A stretch of DNA of 64,000 nucleotides from Leisingera sp. ANG1 (GCF_000203975.2 NZ_AFCF02000001.1:434001-498000); one strand, 5' to 3'; positions 36,714 through 46,354 are shown, counted from the first letter of the stretch. The notes: generated from the sequence alone by a model not told the origin. Translations and numbers: made by a program.

Positions 36714-37925
36714 ATGAAATCCGACCGCAGTCACAGGATCAAATCCTGGCAGCAGCGCTATGTAGATCAAAGGAAATATCCAGGCAGCGCCTTGTTGATC
36801 CGGCGCGGCAGCGAAGAAATTTATTTCCATGCAGTCGGACAGCGCAATGTCGAAGAAAACCTGCCGTTCACGCGTGATACCCTGGTGCGGCTCTATTCGA
36901 TGACCAAGCCGGTGACATCAGTTGCCGTTATGAAACTTCTTGAGCAGGGCCTGTTTCACCTGGATGCCCCCGTAAGCGACTTTCTCCCGGAATTCTGCAC
37001 CATGCGGGCGTTGGTGCCGGGGGCAACTGACTTAGATCAGACTGAACCGTGCCAGACACCAACGCTGCATCAGCTGCTGACACATACCAGCGGGTTGAGC
37101 TATCCGTTCAACCCCGGACTGCTGCCGGAGGCAATGGAGCAAGAGGATCTTCTGTTCAAACCGGACCACGGACCGCTGTCCGCCATGGTGGCACGTCTGG
37201 CGGAGCTGCCGCTGGCGTTCAAGCCCGGAAGCCGCTGGGAATACTCTGTGGCAACTGACGTGTTGGGCCGGGTTGTTGAGGTTGTGTCCGGCAAGCCCCT
37301 GGGCGACTTTCTGGCTGCTGAAATCTTTGAGCCGTTGGGCATGACTGAAACCGCGTTTCAGGTGCCTGAAGGGGCAGGGAACCGCTTTGCCTCTCTCTAC
37401 ACCCCGCTGGCAGGTGACGCGATGGCGCTCAATTCAGCTGATGCCGGCAGTGACAGCCTGCGCCTGACCGACAGCTACGGCAGTTCGCCGTTTGAACAGG
37501 TAACTATGCATTCCGGCGGCGGCGGGCTGATCGGAACAATTGACGATTACATGAAATTCGCTGAGATGCTCCGCCGCCGCGGGCGCTGTGGAGATGGCTT
37601 CATTATCAGCCCTCAAACCGCTGATTTTATGATGCAAAACCATCTTGATGGCGACATCGCTTCAATGGGGCCAAGCAGTTTCGCTGAACAGCCGATGGAG
37701 GGTATGGGTTTCGGCCTTGGCGGTGCTGTAGTGCTCAATCCGGCGCGCGCGCGCTGTCCAGGCTCCATCGGTGATTTCAGCTGGGGCGGGATTGCATCGA
37801 CCTTTTTCTGGGTCGACCGGCAGCTTGAAACCTCGGTGGTATTCCTGACCCAGCTCGCGCCATCCAGCTCCTATCCGTCACGGCCAGAGCTCAAGGCGCT
37901 GGTGTATGGAGCCTTCACAGAATAG
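36714..37925 (+). CDS. Serine hydrolase, beta-lactamase (class C-like / esterase) family
   Basis: A 403-residue serine hydrolase of the PBP4*/EstB/class C fold. The S-x-x-K motif is Ser62-Met-Thr-Lys65 in RLYSMTKPVTS. The second Tyr is in WEYSVATDVLGRVVE, where Y-S-V replaces the lactamase Y-x-N, so an esterase or other acyl transfer is more likely than drug resistance. HSGGGGLIGTIDDYMKF fits the third motif region. No signal peptide is evident, so it is probably cytoplasmic. GAGAGGGG supports ATG 36714. The substrate is unknown. tesB follows 54 bases later. Confidence 0.85.
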   Translation: MKSDRSHRIKSWQQRYVDQRKYPGSALLIRRGSEEIYFHAVGQRNVEENLPFTRDTLVRLYSMTKPVTSVAVMKLLEQGLFHLDAPVSDFLPEFCTMRALVPGATDLDQTEPCQTPTLHQLLTHTSGLSYPFNPGLLPEAMEQEDLLFKPDHGPLSAMVARLAELPLAFKPGSRWEYSVATDVLGRVVEVVSGKPLGDFLAAEIFEPLGMTETAFQVPEGAGNRFASLYTPLAGDAMALNSADAGSDSLRLTDSYGSSPFEQVTMHSGGGGLIGTIDDYMKFAEMLRRRGRCGDGFIISPQTADFMMQNHLDGDIASMGPSSFAEQPMEGMGFGLGGAVVLNPARARCPGSIGDFSWGGIASTFFWVDRQLETSVVFLTQLAPSSSYPSRPELKALVYGAFTE

Positions 37926-37979
37926 CGTCCGGGCGCAAACCCTGCCAAAATGACGGCCGGTCAAAGGAAAACACTGTAA

Positions 37980-38843
37980 ATGTCTGATACTGCCAAAATC
38001 CTGCTGGATCTTCTGGACCTCGAAACGCTGGACACCAATCTCTACCGCGGGTCGGGATCCGGCGGCGAAACTCCGACACGCATTTACGGCGGCCAGGTGA
38101 TCGCCCAGGCACTGGCAGCAGCATATGCCAGTGTTTCCGGAAGGTTATGCCACTCTCTTCACGCATATTTCATCCGGCCCGGGGATCCTTCAAGACCAGT
38201 GATCTATGAAGTCGATCCAGCTCGCGATGGCCGCAGCTTCACCACACGGCGGGTGGTGGCTATGCAGAACGGCAAACAGATCCTCAACCTTGCGGCGTCG
38301 TTTCATGCTGAAGAAGACGGCTGGGACTTTCAGCACGCTATGCCGGATGTTCCGGAGCCGGGCAGTTTGGAGCCGCGGCACGAGATCCTCAAGCGGAACG
38401 CCAGCCGGTTTGCACCGGAGCGGCAGGCTGAACTGCTGCGGGCACGGCCGTTTGAGATCCGGGAGGTTGAGCCGCGCGATCCTTTGTCACCGGAAGAAAC
38501 CAGTGATGCCAACCAGATGTGGATCCGGATGGAAGCGGCACAGGGCGCAGGGCCTGAACTGCAGCACATTTTGCTGGCGTATGTGTCGGACTTCGGGCTG
38601 CTGGGATCCTCGATGCGTCCGCACGGGCTGACGTTTCACAATCCGAAAGCGATGACCGCCAGCCTGGACCATGCAATGTGGTTCCATGCACCGGTGCAGT
38701 TGCAGAACTGGCATTTGTATTCGATGGACGCGCCATTTACAGGCAAAGCTCGCGGGTTCAATCGCGGTTCTATCTTTTCCGAGGATGGACAATTGGTGGC
38801 CAGTGTTGCCCAGGAGGGTTTACTGCGGCCTATAAGGCGTTGA
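37980..38843 (+). CDS. tesB: Acyl-CoA thioesterase II
   Basis: A 287-residue double hot-dog thioesterase that hydrolyses medium- and long-chain acyl-CoA. It shows RIYGGQVIAQALAAA, SLHAYFIRPGDPSRPVIYEVDPARDGRSFTTRRV, SLDHAMWFHAP with the active-site Asp, and VASVAQEGLLR with the conserved Gln. The length equals E. coli TesB. The start has AAAGGAAA upstream. Confidence 0.93.
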   Translation: MSDTAKILLDLLDLETLDTNLYRGSGSGGETPTRIYGGQVIAQALAAAYASVSGRLCHSLHAYFIRPGDPSRPVIYEVDPARDGRSFTTRRVVAMQNGKQILNLAASFHAEEDGWDFQHAMPDVPEPGSLEPRHEILKRNASRFAPERQAELLRARPFEIREVEPRDPLSPEETSDANQMWIRMEAAQGAGPELQHILLAYVSDFGLLGSSMRPHGLTFHNPKAMTASLDHAMWFHAPVQLQNWHLYSMDAPFTGKARGFNRGSIFSEDGQLVASVAQEGLLRPIRR

Positions 38844-39167
38844 TCTTATTTGAAAGTGATTGGCTTTCGTGTCTTGTCTTCCGCCATATTTACCATAATT
38901 CTGATTATAAGATATCCAGATCAGCGAATAGCAACGGTTCCTAACGAGAAACCAAAAAGAAAATGGCTCCCTCTGATCCAGAGGAAGCCAGTTGTCACCG
39001 GTCAGGCTCCTTCATTGACTGCCCGAAAGTTTTTTCTTACCTGGGCCATCCCGGTGTTCAGAACGGGCGCACCCGTTCCTGATGTCGTCACAAGCAGCCC
39101 TCAGCCTGCCTGCAGTGTTTGGGTGCGGCGCCGTCGGGGGTAAGACCGGCGCCGCAAGCGAAGGTCC
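38844..39167. other. 324-base convergent intergenic region between tesB and nrdJ
   Basis: No reliable gene. A 97-codon frame (38850-39143) has no ribosome site and a random-looking composition. Two hairpins are present: GAACGGG/CCCGTTC at 39061-39078 and the longer one listed separately at 39124-39156. Confidence 0.45.
39124..39156 (-). terminator. GC-rich hairpin just after nrdJ
   Basis: TGCGGCGCCG (39124-39133) is perfectly complementary to CGGCGCCGCA (39147-39156) with a 13-base loop, 11 bases past the nrdJ stop on the minus strand. There is no T tract in that direction. Confidence 0.5.
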
Positions 39168-42100
39168 TCAGCTGCAGCCGGAGGTTCCCCCGCAGGTGTT
39201 GCATTTCATGCAGGTCCCGTTGCGCACCAGCGTGTAATTGCCGCATTCGCCGCAGGCTTCGCCTTCATAGCCTTGCATTTTTGCCTTGGTACGCGCGTCC
39301 ATGCCGCTAGTATTTTGCGCCGGTGCTGCACTGGTCTCCGGAACCAGGGTTTGCAGCGCCGCCACCGGATCAGTTCCAGTTCCCAGCACGCCGGCGTCGG
39401 TTTGGCCGCCCTGCAGCACCACCAAATCCTGCGGCAGACGCTTGCGCAGATAACCGGTTGAGGAAATTTGCTTCAGAACTTCCAGCGACCGGGTCGCGGC
39501 GCTTTCGCTCAGCTCCGACAGGTTCGACACGCCTTCTTCCTCGCCCCGGCCCAGATCGTCAAAGGTGGCACCTTCCGGTTTCACATGCGCCAGATCAGTG
39601 CGGTCCAGATAGGACACCGCCAGTTCGCGGAACACATAGTCGAGGATCGAGGTCGCGTTCTTGATCGAGTCGTTGCCCTGGACCATGCCCGCGGGTTCGA
39701 ACTTGGTGAAGGTGAAAGCGTCGACAAACTCCTCCAGCGGCACGCCGTACTGCAGGCCGACCGACACCGCGATGGCGAAGTTGTTCATCATCGCCCGGAA
39801 GCCTGCGCCTTCCTTGTGCATGTCGATGAAGATCTCGCCGAGGTTGCCGTCCTCATATTCGCCGGTGCGCAGGTACACCTTGTGGCCGCCGACAACTGCC
39901 TTCTGGGTATAGCCCTTGCGCCGCTGCGGCATCTTGGTGCGGTGCGATTTCAGCACCTCCTTGATGACCACTTTCTCGACGATCTTCTCGGCCAGAACCG
40001 CCGCCTTTTCCTGCGGCGCGCCGCTTTCCAGCACCTCAGCCGCATCGTCGTCATCCTCGACCAGCGCCGCTGCCAGCGGCTGGCTCAGCTTGGAGCCGTC
40101 GCGGTAGAGCGCGTTCGCCTTGATGCCCAGGCTCCAGCTCAGCTCATAGGCTTTCTGGCAGTCCTCGATAGTGGCCGAGTTCGGCATGTTGATGGTCTTG
40201 GAGATCGCGCCGGAGATGAAGCTTTGGGCCGCCGCCATCATGCAGATATGGCTGTCAACACTCAGGAAACGCTTGCCTTTCTTGCCGCACGGATTGGCGC
40301 AGTCAAAGATCGCATAGTGTTCTTCCTGCAGATGCGGTGCGCCTTCCAGGGTCATGGTGCCGCAGACGTGATCGTTGGCAGCCTCGATGTCCTTCTTGGT
40401 GAAGCCCAAGTGGCGCAGCAGATCGAAGGTTGGATCGTTCAGCTTGGTTGCCGGGATGCCCAGCACGCCGGTGCAGAAATCCTCACCCAGGGTCCACTGG
40501 TTGAACACGAAGCGGATGTCAAAGGCCGATTCCAGCGCCGCATCCACCTTGGCCAGTTCGTTCGGGCCAAAACCGTGGCCTGCCAGCGAGGTGTGGTTGA
40601 TGCCCGGCGCGTTGCCGATGGAGCCATGGCCCACCGCATAAGACACGATTTCCTCGATCTGCGAGGAGCTGTAGCCCAGACCCTCCAGCGCCGACGGAAC
40701 CGAACGGTTGATGATCTTGAAGTAGCCGCCGCCAGCGAGCTTCTTGAACTTCACCAGGGCAAAATCCGGCTCGATCCCTGTGGTGTCGCAGTCCATCACC
40801 AGGCCAATGGTGCCGGTCGGTGCAATCACCGTGGTCTGGGCGTTGCGGTAGCCGTGCTTTTCGCCCAGTTCCAGTGCTTCGTCCCATGCGCTGGCGGCCA
40901 GATCGGTCAGCAGCGCATCAGGGCAGCTGGCGATATCCAGCGGCACCGGTTTCACGGACAGCGCCTCATATCCGTCAGCATTGCCCTTTGCAGCATTGCG
41001 GTGATTGCGGATCACACGCAGCATGTGATCTGCGTTTTTCGCGTAGCCCGGGAAGGCACCCAGTTCGGAGGCGATCTCGGCGGAGGTCGCATAGGCCACA
41101 CCGGTCATCAGCGCGGTCAGCGCACCGCAAAGCGCCCTGCCCTCATCCGAGTCATAGCTGTAGCCCATGTTCATCAACAGGCCGCCGATATTGGCATAGC
41201 CCAGACCCAGGGTGCGGAAGTCATAGGAGCGCTGTGCGATTTCCTTGGACGGGAACTGGGCCATCATCACCGAAATTTCCAGCGTCAGCGTCCACAGGCG
41301 GCAGCAATGCATGTAGTCATCTGCCTGGAACTGGCCATCCTTCAGGAAGCTCAGCAGGTTCAGAGATGCCAGGTTGCAGGCGGTGTCGTCCAGGAACATG
41401 TATTCCGAACAAGGGTTTGAGCCGCGAATCTCACCGTCTTCCGGGCAGGTGTGCCACTCGTTCACGGTGTCGTGGAACTGGATGCCGGGATCGGCACAGG
41501 CCCAGGCTGCGTGGCCGACTTTCTCCCACAGGTCGCGCGCCCGGATCACCTTGGCAACCTTGCCGTCGGTGCGGTTGAACAGCTCCCAGTCGGCGTCTTT
41601 TTCGACCGCATGCAGGAAGGCGTTGGTCACCCGGATCGAGTTGTTGGAGTTCTGCCCGGAGACAGAGCTGTAGGCCTCGGAATCCCAGTCGGTGTCATAG
41701 GTCGGGAACTCGATCGAGGTGTGGCCCTGCTTGGCGTAATCCAGCACCCGCTTGATGTAGGTTTCCGGGATCGCCACCTTCTTGGCCTCTCGGATGGCCG
41801 ATTTCAGCCCGCCGTTGACCGCAGGGTCGTAGGCGTCGGCCTCAGCCCCGTCCCAGCTGCGGATCGCCTCGAAAATGCCGTTCAGCATCTTCTCGTGCAT
41901 CTTGGAGCCCGCGACGATGGACGCGACCTTCTGCTCCTCGATCACCTTCCACTGGATGAAGTCTTCGATATCCGGGTGATCGGCGTCAACGATCACCATT
42001 TTTGCTGCCCGACGGGTTGTGCCGCCTGATTTGATGGCGCCCGCTGCGCGGTCGCCGATTTTGAGGAAGCCCATAAGGCCGGAGGATTTGCCGCCGCCGG

Positions 42101-42812
42101 ACAGCGGCTCGCCCTCGGCGCGCAGATGGGAGAAATTGGTGCCGGTGCCGGAGCCGTATTTGAACAGACGCGCCTCACGCACCCACAGGTCCATGATACC
42201 GCCATCCTTCACCAGGTCATCGGAGACCGACTGAATGAAGCAGGCATGCGGCTGAGGGTGTTCATAAGCGCTGTCAGACTTGGTCAGTTTGCCGGTCTTG
42301 TAGTCGACGTAGTGGTGGCCCTGCGCCGGGCCGTCGATGCCATAGGCCCAGTGCAGGCCGGTGTTGAACCACTGGGGCGAGTTCGGGGCCGAGCGCTGGG
42401 TCGCCAGCATGTAGCGCATCTCGTCGTAGTAAGCGCGCGCATCCTCCTCGGAGGAGAAATAGCCGCCCTTCCAGCCCCAGTAGGCCCAGGCGCCCGCCAG
42501 ACGGTCGAAAACCTGCTTGGAGGACGTCTCACCGCCAAATTCCGCGCCCTTATCGGGGACAGAGCGCCACAGGAACTCGGGCACGTCTTTTTCACGGACT
42601 TTCTTCAGCCGGGACGGCACACCGGCCTTGCGGAAATACTTCTGAGCAATGACGTCGCTTGCGACCTGGCTCCAAGAAGACGGGATTTCGATGTTATCGA
42701 GCCGGAAAACAATGGTCCCGTCCGGGTTACGGATCTCCGAGGTGGCGGAGACAAAAGCCAGATCGGCATAAGCATCCTGCCCGGGTTTGGTGAATTTCCG
42801 TTCGATCTTCAT
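39168..42812 (-). CDS. nrdJ: Class II (adenosylcobalamin-dependent) ribonucleoside-diphosphate reductase
   Basis: A 1214-residue NrdJ that makes deoxyribonucleotides using adenosylcobalamin, with or without oxygen. It shows [67 protein letters not shown] with an active-site Cys, and a vitamin B12-dependent RNR C-terminal part. The last 30 residues ([20 protein letters not shown] then [10 protein letters not shown]) form a Cys-rich, zinc-ribbon-like tail, known to act with disulfide reduction in this class. ATG 42812 follows AGAAGGGG. The upstream region is an unusually long 722 bases without a gene. Confidence 0.97.
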   Translation of the reverse strand: MKIERKFTKPGQDAYADLAFVSATSEIRNPDGTIVFRLDNIEIPSSWSQVASDVIAQKYFRKAGVPSRLKKVREKDVPEFLWRSVPDKGAEFGGETSSKQVFDRLAGAWAYWGWKGGYFSSEEDARAYYDEMRYMLATQRSAPNSPQWFNTGLHWAYGIDGPAQGHHYVDYKTGKLTKSDSAYEHPQPHACFIQSVSDDLVKDGGIMDLWVREARLFKYGSGTGTNFSHLRAEGEPLSGGGKSSGLMGFLKIGDRAAGAIKSGGTTRRAAKMVIVDADHPDIEDFIQWKVIEEQKVASIVAGSKMHEKMLNGIFEAIRSWDGAEADAYDPAVNGGLKSAIREAKKVAIPETYIKRVLDYAKQGHTSIEFPTYDTDWDSEAYSSVSGQNSNNSIRVTNAFLHAVEKDADWELFNRTDGKVAKVIRARDLWEKVGHAAWACADPGIQFHDTVNEWHTCPEDGEIRGSNPCSEYMFLDDTACNLASLNLLSFLKDGQFQADDYMHCCRLWTLTLEISVMMAQFPSKEIAQRSYDFRTLGLGYANIGGLLMNMGYSYDSDEGRALCGALTALMTGVAYATSAEIASELGAFPGYAKNADHMLRVIRNHRNAAKGNADGYEALSVKPVPLDIASCPDALLTDLAASAWDEALELGEKHGYRNAQTTVIAPTGTIGLVMDCDTTGIEPDFALVKFKKLAGGGYFKIINRSVPSALEGLGYSSSQIEEIVSYAVGHGSIGNAPGINHTSLAGHGFGPNELAKVDAALESAFDIRFVFNQWTLGEDFCTGVLGIPATKLNDPTFDLLRHLGFTKKDIEAANDHVCGTMTLEGAPHLQEEHYAIFDCANPCGKKGKRFLSVDSHICMMAAAQSFISGAISKTINMPNSATIEDCQKAYELSWSLGIKANALYRDGSKLSQPLAAALVEDDDDAAEVLESGAPQEKAAVLAEKIVEKVVIKEVLKSHRTKMPQRRKGYTQKAVVGGHKVYLRTGEYEDGNLGEIFIDMHKEGAGFRAMMNNFAIAVSVGLQYGVPLEEFVDAFTFTKFEPAGMVQGNDSIKNATSILDYVFRELAVSYLDRTDLAHVKPEGATFDDLGRGEEEGVSNLSELSESAATRSLEVLKQISSTGYLRKRLPQDLVVLQGGQTDAGVLGTGTDPVAALQTLVPETSAAPAQNTSGMDARTKAKMQGYEGEACGECGNYTLVRNGTCMKCNTCGGTSGCS

Positions 42813-43535
42813 GCTCTGCCCCTTCTCAAGCACACATCGGTCAAGTGTCACGGTGCCCCCGCACCAAATGTCCCGGCCACGCAACACGCAGATACCCAGC
42901 GCACGCCGCATACGGCGCACTTGCGGCCCTCGCCGGCCATTCTACAAAGGACTGTCTGCTGTCTTCAGCGTTGTTGCTGTGGCCCCTTAACCCACCAGAT
43001 TTAGTGCCATCGCAACCGGTGTCCACAATTTGGCGTATTCACACACAAAGGGTCAACGTTAAATTTACCCCTTGGCAACGATCTTTGCTGTTGACGCTAT
43101 TCGCGGTTTCAAGGGTCCGGCGACGGCCATTGATTCATCCACAGGCTGCCACGTCCGGCGGTGTAAAAATCCAGTTTGCGGGCAACCCGGATTTCTTATG
43201 CCAAGCAAGTAACTTGCCGCGTCGCAGAGGCGCCGGAGCGGCAGCTCATTCGGGCAATGATTCACATCCCTTGAGCGGCCAGCGGCAAGTGGCATGCACA
43301 AACAACTTTACGGTGATCTTCCGATGGTATCATGGCGCTGCAGCATTGGACCCTGTGGCGTCCTTAACAAACTGATGCGGTTCAGCGGCAGTTGGTTAAG
43401 GGAGTGTTAACAGTGCATTAAGAAAGTATTAACACTCATGATTGCATCAAGTCGATTACCCTCCCCAAAAGCGGGAACCGAATCCTTCAGGCGGTTTTAC
43501 CTGGCAAAGATTCGCTGCAATTTTATGGAGAGAAG
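42813..43535. other. 722-base gene-free region between nrdJ and tRNA-Pro
   Basis: No good coding frame on either strand. A minus-strand TTGACC lies at 43051-43056. GATTC/GAATC sequences (the GANTC target of CcrM-type methylase) occur at 43132, 43259, 43480 and 43509. The clearest feature is the TTAA array (listed separately) at 43396-43432. A/T content is higher here than in the neighbours. It may hold the nrdJ promoter with a long leader, or an undetected small RNA. Confidence 0.5.
43396..43432. promoter_or_regulatory. Array of four TTAA half-sites at 11-bp spacing: three overlapping CtrA-box matches
   Basis: TTAA occurs at 43396-43399, 43407-43410, 43418-43421 and 43429-43432, each separated by exactly 7 bases. 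TTAA-N7-TTAA is the CtrA recognition pattern known from Caulobacter and other alphaproteobacteria. chpT, which feeds CtrA, is in this same window. The target gene is uncertain: nrdJ lies 584 bases away on the minus strand, and rightward transcription would run antisense to tRNA-Pro. Confidence 0.55.
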
Positions 43536-43612
43536 TGGTCGGGGCGGCGAGATTCGAACTCACGACCCCCTGTACCCAAAACAGGTGCGCTACCAGACTG
43601 CGCCACGCCCCG
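43536..43612 (-). tRNA. tRNA-Pro (anticodon TGG)
   Basis: A 77-base cloverleaf on the minus strand. Acceptor CGGGGCG pairs with CGCCCCG, discriminator A and an encoded CCA follow. The anticodon stem-loop CCTGT-TTTGGGT-ACAGG carries TGG, and the T arm is GTGAGTTCGAATCTCGC. It decodes CCA and probably other CCN codons. Confidence 0.96.
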
Positions 43613-43655
43613 GACCGTGCGCCTTCCTATCTCCGGCGAAGTGATTTGAAAACCC

Positions 43656-44135
43656 CTAACAGGGCCAAACTGCGCCTCTGGCGGAAAAAATTTCATGCCG
43701 CATCTGACTGCCCGGGGCGATACCGTAGCGGCGGGCCAATCCACCGTTTATTTCGAGAACGGCAAACACTTCATCGCCGCCTGGGACTGGCGTCAGATCG
43801 CCGGGTTTGGCATTTTCATGAACCGAAGTGACCCGTCCGCTTTCATCCAGGAAAATGATGTCCAGCGGGATCAGCGTGTTCTTCATCCAGAACGCCGCCG
43901 GCTGGGGGTGCTCATAGACGAACAGCATCCCTGCCCCGCGCGGCATCGTCTCGCGGAACATGAGCCCCTGGGCGCGCTCCTGCTCGTCATCGGCAATTTC
44001 AACAGAGAACCCGGTCTGCCCCCAGCTGCCACGCAGGTCTACCCTGCCGGGCTTGCAATCCCCGGCAAAGACCGGGGCGGCAATCACGGAAAATGCGGCG
44101 GCGGCGAAACTCCAGCTAAGAAGACGCCGCGGCAC
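43656..44135 (-). CDS. DUF192 family exported protein
   Basis: A DUF192 protein (159 residues from GTG 44135). The start region RRLLSWSFAAAAFSVIAAPVFAG is a signal peptide and is followed by the domain: FSVEIADDEQERAQGLMFRETMPRGAGMLFVYEHPQPAAFWMKNTLIPLDIIFLDESGRV, which matches the M-x-WMKNTxIPLDxxF core. The role is unknown. An alternative ATG 81 bases upstream would overlap the cold-shock gene and spoil the signal peptide. GTG is 5 bases after that gene's stop, so the two are likely co-transcribed. Confidence 0.8.
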   Translation of the reverse strand: MPRRLLSWSFAAAAFSVIAAPVFAGDCKPGRVDLRGSWGQTGFSVEIADDEQERAQGLMFRETMPRGAGMLFVYEHPQPAAFWMKNTLIPLDIIFLDESGRVTSVHENAKPGDLTPVPGGDEVFAVLEINGGLARRYGIAPGSQMRHEIFSARGAVWPC

Positions 44136-44139
44136 CAGA

Positions 44140-44679
44140 TCAGACCTGGCTGCCGGCCGCCAATGCGGCTTCCCATGCAAGAACTTCGACCGCCATGCGG
44201 CCGCGCTTGCCGTCAATCACCCGCATCGCCAATGCTTCGCCCGGCTGCAGGTCCGCCAAGCCGGACTGGCGCAGAACCTCAACATGCAGGAACACATCTT
44301 CATCCCGGCCAAACACATTGGCAAAGCCGAAACCCTTGCCCTTGTCGAACCACTTGACCCGCGCAGGCTCCAGCGGTTCGTTCTGCAGGCTGACCATGTC
44401 CAATTCGGCAAAGTCGCTCAGCACCGGGGTGTCTTCGCGTTCCGGCGGCTGGATCGAGATGACCTCAACCGCTTGAACGCCGCGGCCGGTCTGATGCGTT
44501 ACGATTTCAATCCGGGCGCCGTCCGCGACAGAGCTTTGCCCGAAATTACGCAGTACATTCACGTGCAGAAGGATATCCGGGCCGCCAGCGTCGGAAACGA
44601 CAAAGCCATACCCTTTCGCCGGGTCGAACCACTTCACCAGCCCCTGAACTTGCTGCAAGCTGCTGAGATCTTCTGCCAC
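44140..44679 (-). CDS. Tandem cold-shock domain protein
   Basis: A 179-residue protein with two complete cold-shock domains, residues 12-76 (GLVKWFDPAKGYGFVVSD...DILLHVNVL) and 106-169 (ARVKWFDKGKGFGFANVF...DVFLHVEVL). Both keep the RNP1 (KGYGFV/KGFGFA) and RNP2 (ILLHV/VFLHV) strands that bind single-stranded RNA or DNA. Tandem CSD proteins of this size are common in alphaproteobacteria. The start is GTG 44679, with AGGG 8 bases upstream. A 6-bp inverted repeat (TTCAAG / CTTGAA, 44746-44766) stands in the 133-base leader region. Confidence 0.9.
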   Translation of the reverse strand: MAEDLSSLQQVQGLVKWFDPAKGYGFVVSDAGGPDILLHVNVLRNFGQSSVADGARIEIVTHQTGRGVQAVEVISIQPPEREDTPVLSDFAELDMVSLQNEPLEPARVKWFDKGKGFGFANVFGRDEDVFLHVEVLRQSGLADLQPGEALAMRVIDGKRGRMAVEVLAWEAALAAGSQV

Positions 44680-44812
44680 TGGATTTTCCCTACCGCGTTT
44701 CTTGTTTTTTTGATGCTGCCCTGATGCGCCAAACTGACCTTGGAATTCAAGCTAAAAAGTCTTGAAAATGTCACGAAAGACGACTTGACCCAAGGTAAAC
44801 TGACGATTCCTG

Positions 44813-45418
44813 TCAGGGATTAAGGCGATTAATATTCCATGCTGCAGATGCGTCATCGCGGCGCCAGCGGAACCGGTCGTGCAACCGGAAGGCGCCATCG
44901 GCCCAAAACTCGATTTCCAAAGGTACCAGACGGTAGCCGCCCCAGAACGGCGGCCGTTCCGGATTCGGTCCCTTCATCGCCGTCACCTTCGCGACCTCCG
45001 CCATCAGCGTGCCGCGGCTGTCCAGCGGCTGAGACTGTTTCGAGGCCCAGGCGCCTAGCCTGCTCTTGAGTGAGCGGGATCTATAGTATTCATCCGCCTG
45101 CGGCCCGTCCTCGCGCGTGATGGTTCCGCGCACCCGGATCTGGCGGCGCAAGGATTTCCAGTGCATGACAAAGGCTGCCTTGCCTGCATGATCCAGCTCC
45201 TGCGCTTTGGCGCTCTCATAGTTGGTATAAAAGACAAAGGCGCCGTCCTCTATTTCCTTGAGCAGCACCATGCGGCTGTTGGGCAGCCCAGTCGCATCCA
45301 CCGTGGCCAGCGCGATGGCGTTCGGGTCGTTGGGTTCGGACCGTTCTGCCTCTTCGAGCCAGGACCTGGCTATGGCAAAGGGGTCGTCGCCTGCGAATAT
45401 ACCTGTGCGGTCGGACAT
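44813..45418 (-). CDS. pdxH: Pyridoxamine 5'-phosphate oxidase
   Basis: A 201-residue FMN enzyme producing pyridoxal 5'-phosphate (vitamin B6 synthesis and salvage). It shows [40 protein letters not shown], the FMN-binding region, and ends [20 protein letters not shown], the conserved C-terminal R-x2-W-x-RLxP-like signature. ATG 45418 is preferred over a GTG 6 bases upstream because TTTGAGG is well placed. fabI is divergent. Confidence 0.96.
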   Translation of the reverse strand: MSDRTGIFAGDDPFAIARSWLEEAERSEPNDPNAIALATVDATGLPNSRMVLLKEIEDGAFVFYTNYESAKAQELDHAGKAAFVMHWKSLRRQIRVRGTITREDGPQADEYYRSRSLKSRLGAWASKQSQPLDSRGTLMAEVAKVTAMKGPNPERPPFWGGYRLVPLEIEFWADGAFRLHDRFRWRRDDASAAWNINRLNP

Positions 45419-45550
45419 GAGCACCTCAAACGGGAATTTGAACGCAACCTAGGCAGCTTCGTTTCTGCCTACAAGGGTAAGCACCCTTGAAGCGCCCCGC
45501 GCGGCATTATAAACACCGCTAAATTATCAGATCACAGGCGGAGAACCTGC

Positions 45551-46354
45551 ATGTCTAGTCAACTGATGGCCGGTAAGCGCGGCCTCATCATGGGCCTGGC
45601 CAACGACAAATCCATTGCGTGGGGCATTGCCAAGGCCTGCGCCGATGCCGGGGCCGAGCTTGCCTTTTCCTATCAGGGCGATGCGCTGAAGAAGCGGGTC
45701 GACCCGCTGGCAGAGCAACTGGGCAGCAACATCGTCCTGCCTTGCGACGTCTCGGACGAAGTGTCGATCGACGCGCTGTTTGCCGAACTGGAAGCAAAAT
45801 GGGGCAAGCTGGACTTCGTCGTTCACGCCATCGGCTTCTCCGACAAGAATGAACTGCGCGGCCGTTACGTCGACACCAGCCGCAGCAACTTCCAGATGAC
45901 CATGGACATCTCAGTATTCTCCTTTACCGCCGTGGCAAACCGCGCCGAGAAGATGATGAAGGACGGCGGCTCGCTGCTGACCCTGACCTATTACGGTGCC
46001 GAACAAGTGATGCCGCATTACAACGTGATGGGTGTTGCCAAGGCCGCGCTCGAGGCCTCAGTCAAATACCTGGCCGAGGACCTGGGCAAGGACGGAATCC
46101 GCGTCAACGCGATCTCTGCCGGCCCGATCAAGACCCTGGCTGCATCGGGTATCGGCGATTTCCGCTACATCATGAAGTGGAACGAGTACAACTCGCCGCT
46201 GCGCCGCAACGTGACCATCGACGATGTGGGCAAGTCCGCGCTCTACCTGTTGTCCGACCTCAGCTCCGGCGTCACCGGCGAAAACCTGCATGTGGATGCG
46301 GGTTATCATGTCGTCGGCATGAAGGCGGTGGATGCACCGGATATCTCCAAGTAA
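45551..46354 (+). CDS. fabI: Enoyl-[acyl-carrier-protein] reductase (NADH)
   Basis: A 267-residue FabI, which does the last reduction step of fatty-acid elongation. NAD-site glycine motif GLANDKSIAWGIA (residues 15-27), Gly95 in VHAIGFSDK, and the catalytic Y-x6-K (Tyr157, Lys164 in PHYNVMGVAKAALEA) are all intact. A conserved extra Tyr is at YYGAEQVMP. It starts its own plus-strand transcript, with pdxH divergent. Confidence 0.95.
   Translation: MSSQLMAGKRGLIMGLANDKSIAWGIAKACADAGAELAFSYQGDALKKRVDPLAEQLGSNIVLPCDVSDEVSIDALFAELEAKWGKLDFVVHAIGFSDKNELRGRYVDTSRSNFQMTMDISVFSFTAVANRAEKMMKDGGSLLTLTYYGAEQVMPHYNVMGVAKAALEASVKYLAEDLGKDGIRVNAISAGPIKTLAASGIGDFRYIMKWNEYNSPLRRNVTIDDVGKSALYLLSDLSSGVTGENLHVDAGYHVVGMKAVDAPDISK

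Noticed and set aside
38850-39143. A 97-codon frame between tesB and nrdJ
   Set aside because: TTG start without ribosome site, mixed composition, and it overlaps hairpins likely to end nrdJ or tesB transcripts.
39468-41420. A 650-codon frame antisense to nrdJ, and similar long antisense frames at 8336-10159, 46058-47839 and 48426-50138
   Set aside because: High G+C genes with third-position G/C leave long open antisense frames. The sense frames have unmistakable family motifs and the antisense products are Gln/His/Arg-rich without motifs.
42813-43100. A cobalamin riboswitch before nrdJ
   Set aside because: I could not find the conserved B12-box core. NrdJ uses B12 and is not expected to be shut off by it.
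43065-43301. A 78-codon minus-strand frame in the nrdJ upstream gap as a hidden gene under the TTAA array
   Set aside because: TTG start, no Shine-Dalgarno, random-looking Arg/Cys/Pro-rich product. It cannot be supported without conservation data.
42813-43535. A replication origin, given TTAA boxes, GANTC sites and a near-DnaA box TCATCCACA
   Set aside because: Only one weak DnaA-box-like sequence, no AT-rich unwinding element and none of the genes usual near alphaproteobacterial origins.
43438-43644. A 68-codon plus-strand frame right after the TTAA array, as a gene controlled by it
   Set aside because: Most of it is the antisense of tRNA-Pro and yields a peptide of the type commonly mis-annotated from tRNA complements. 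No ribosome site and no further coding signal.
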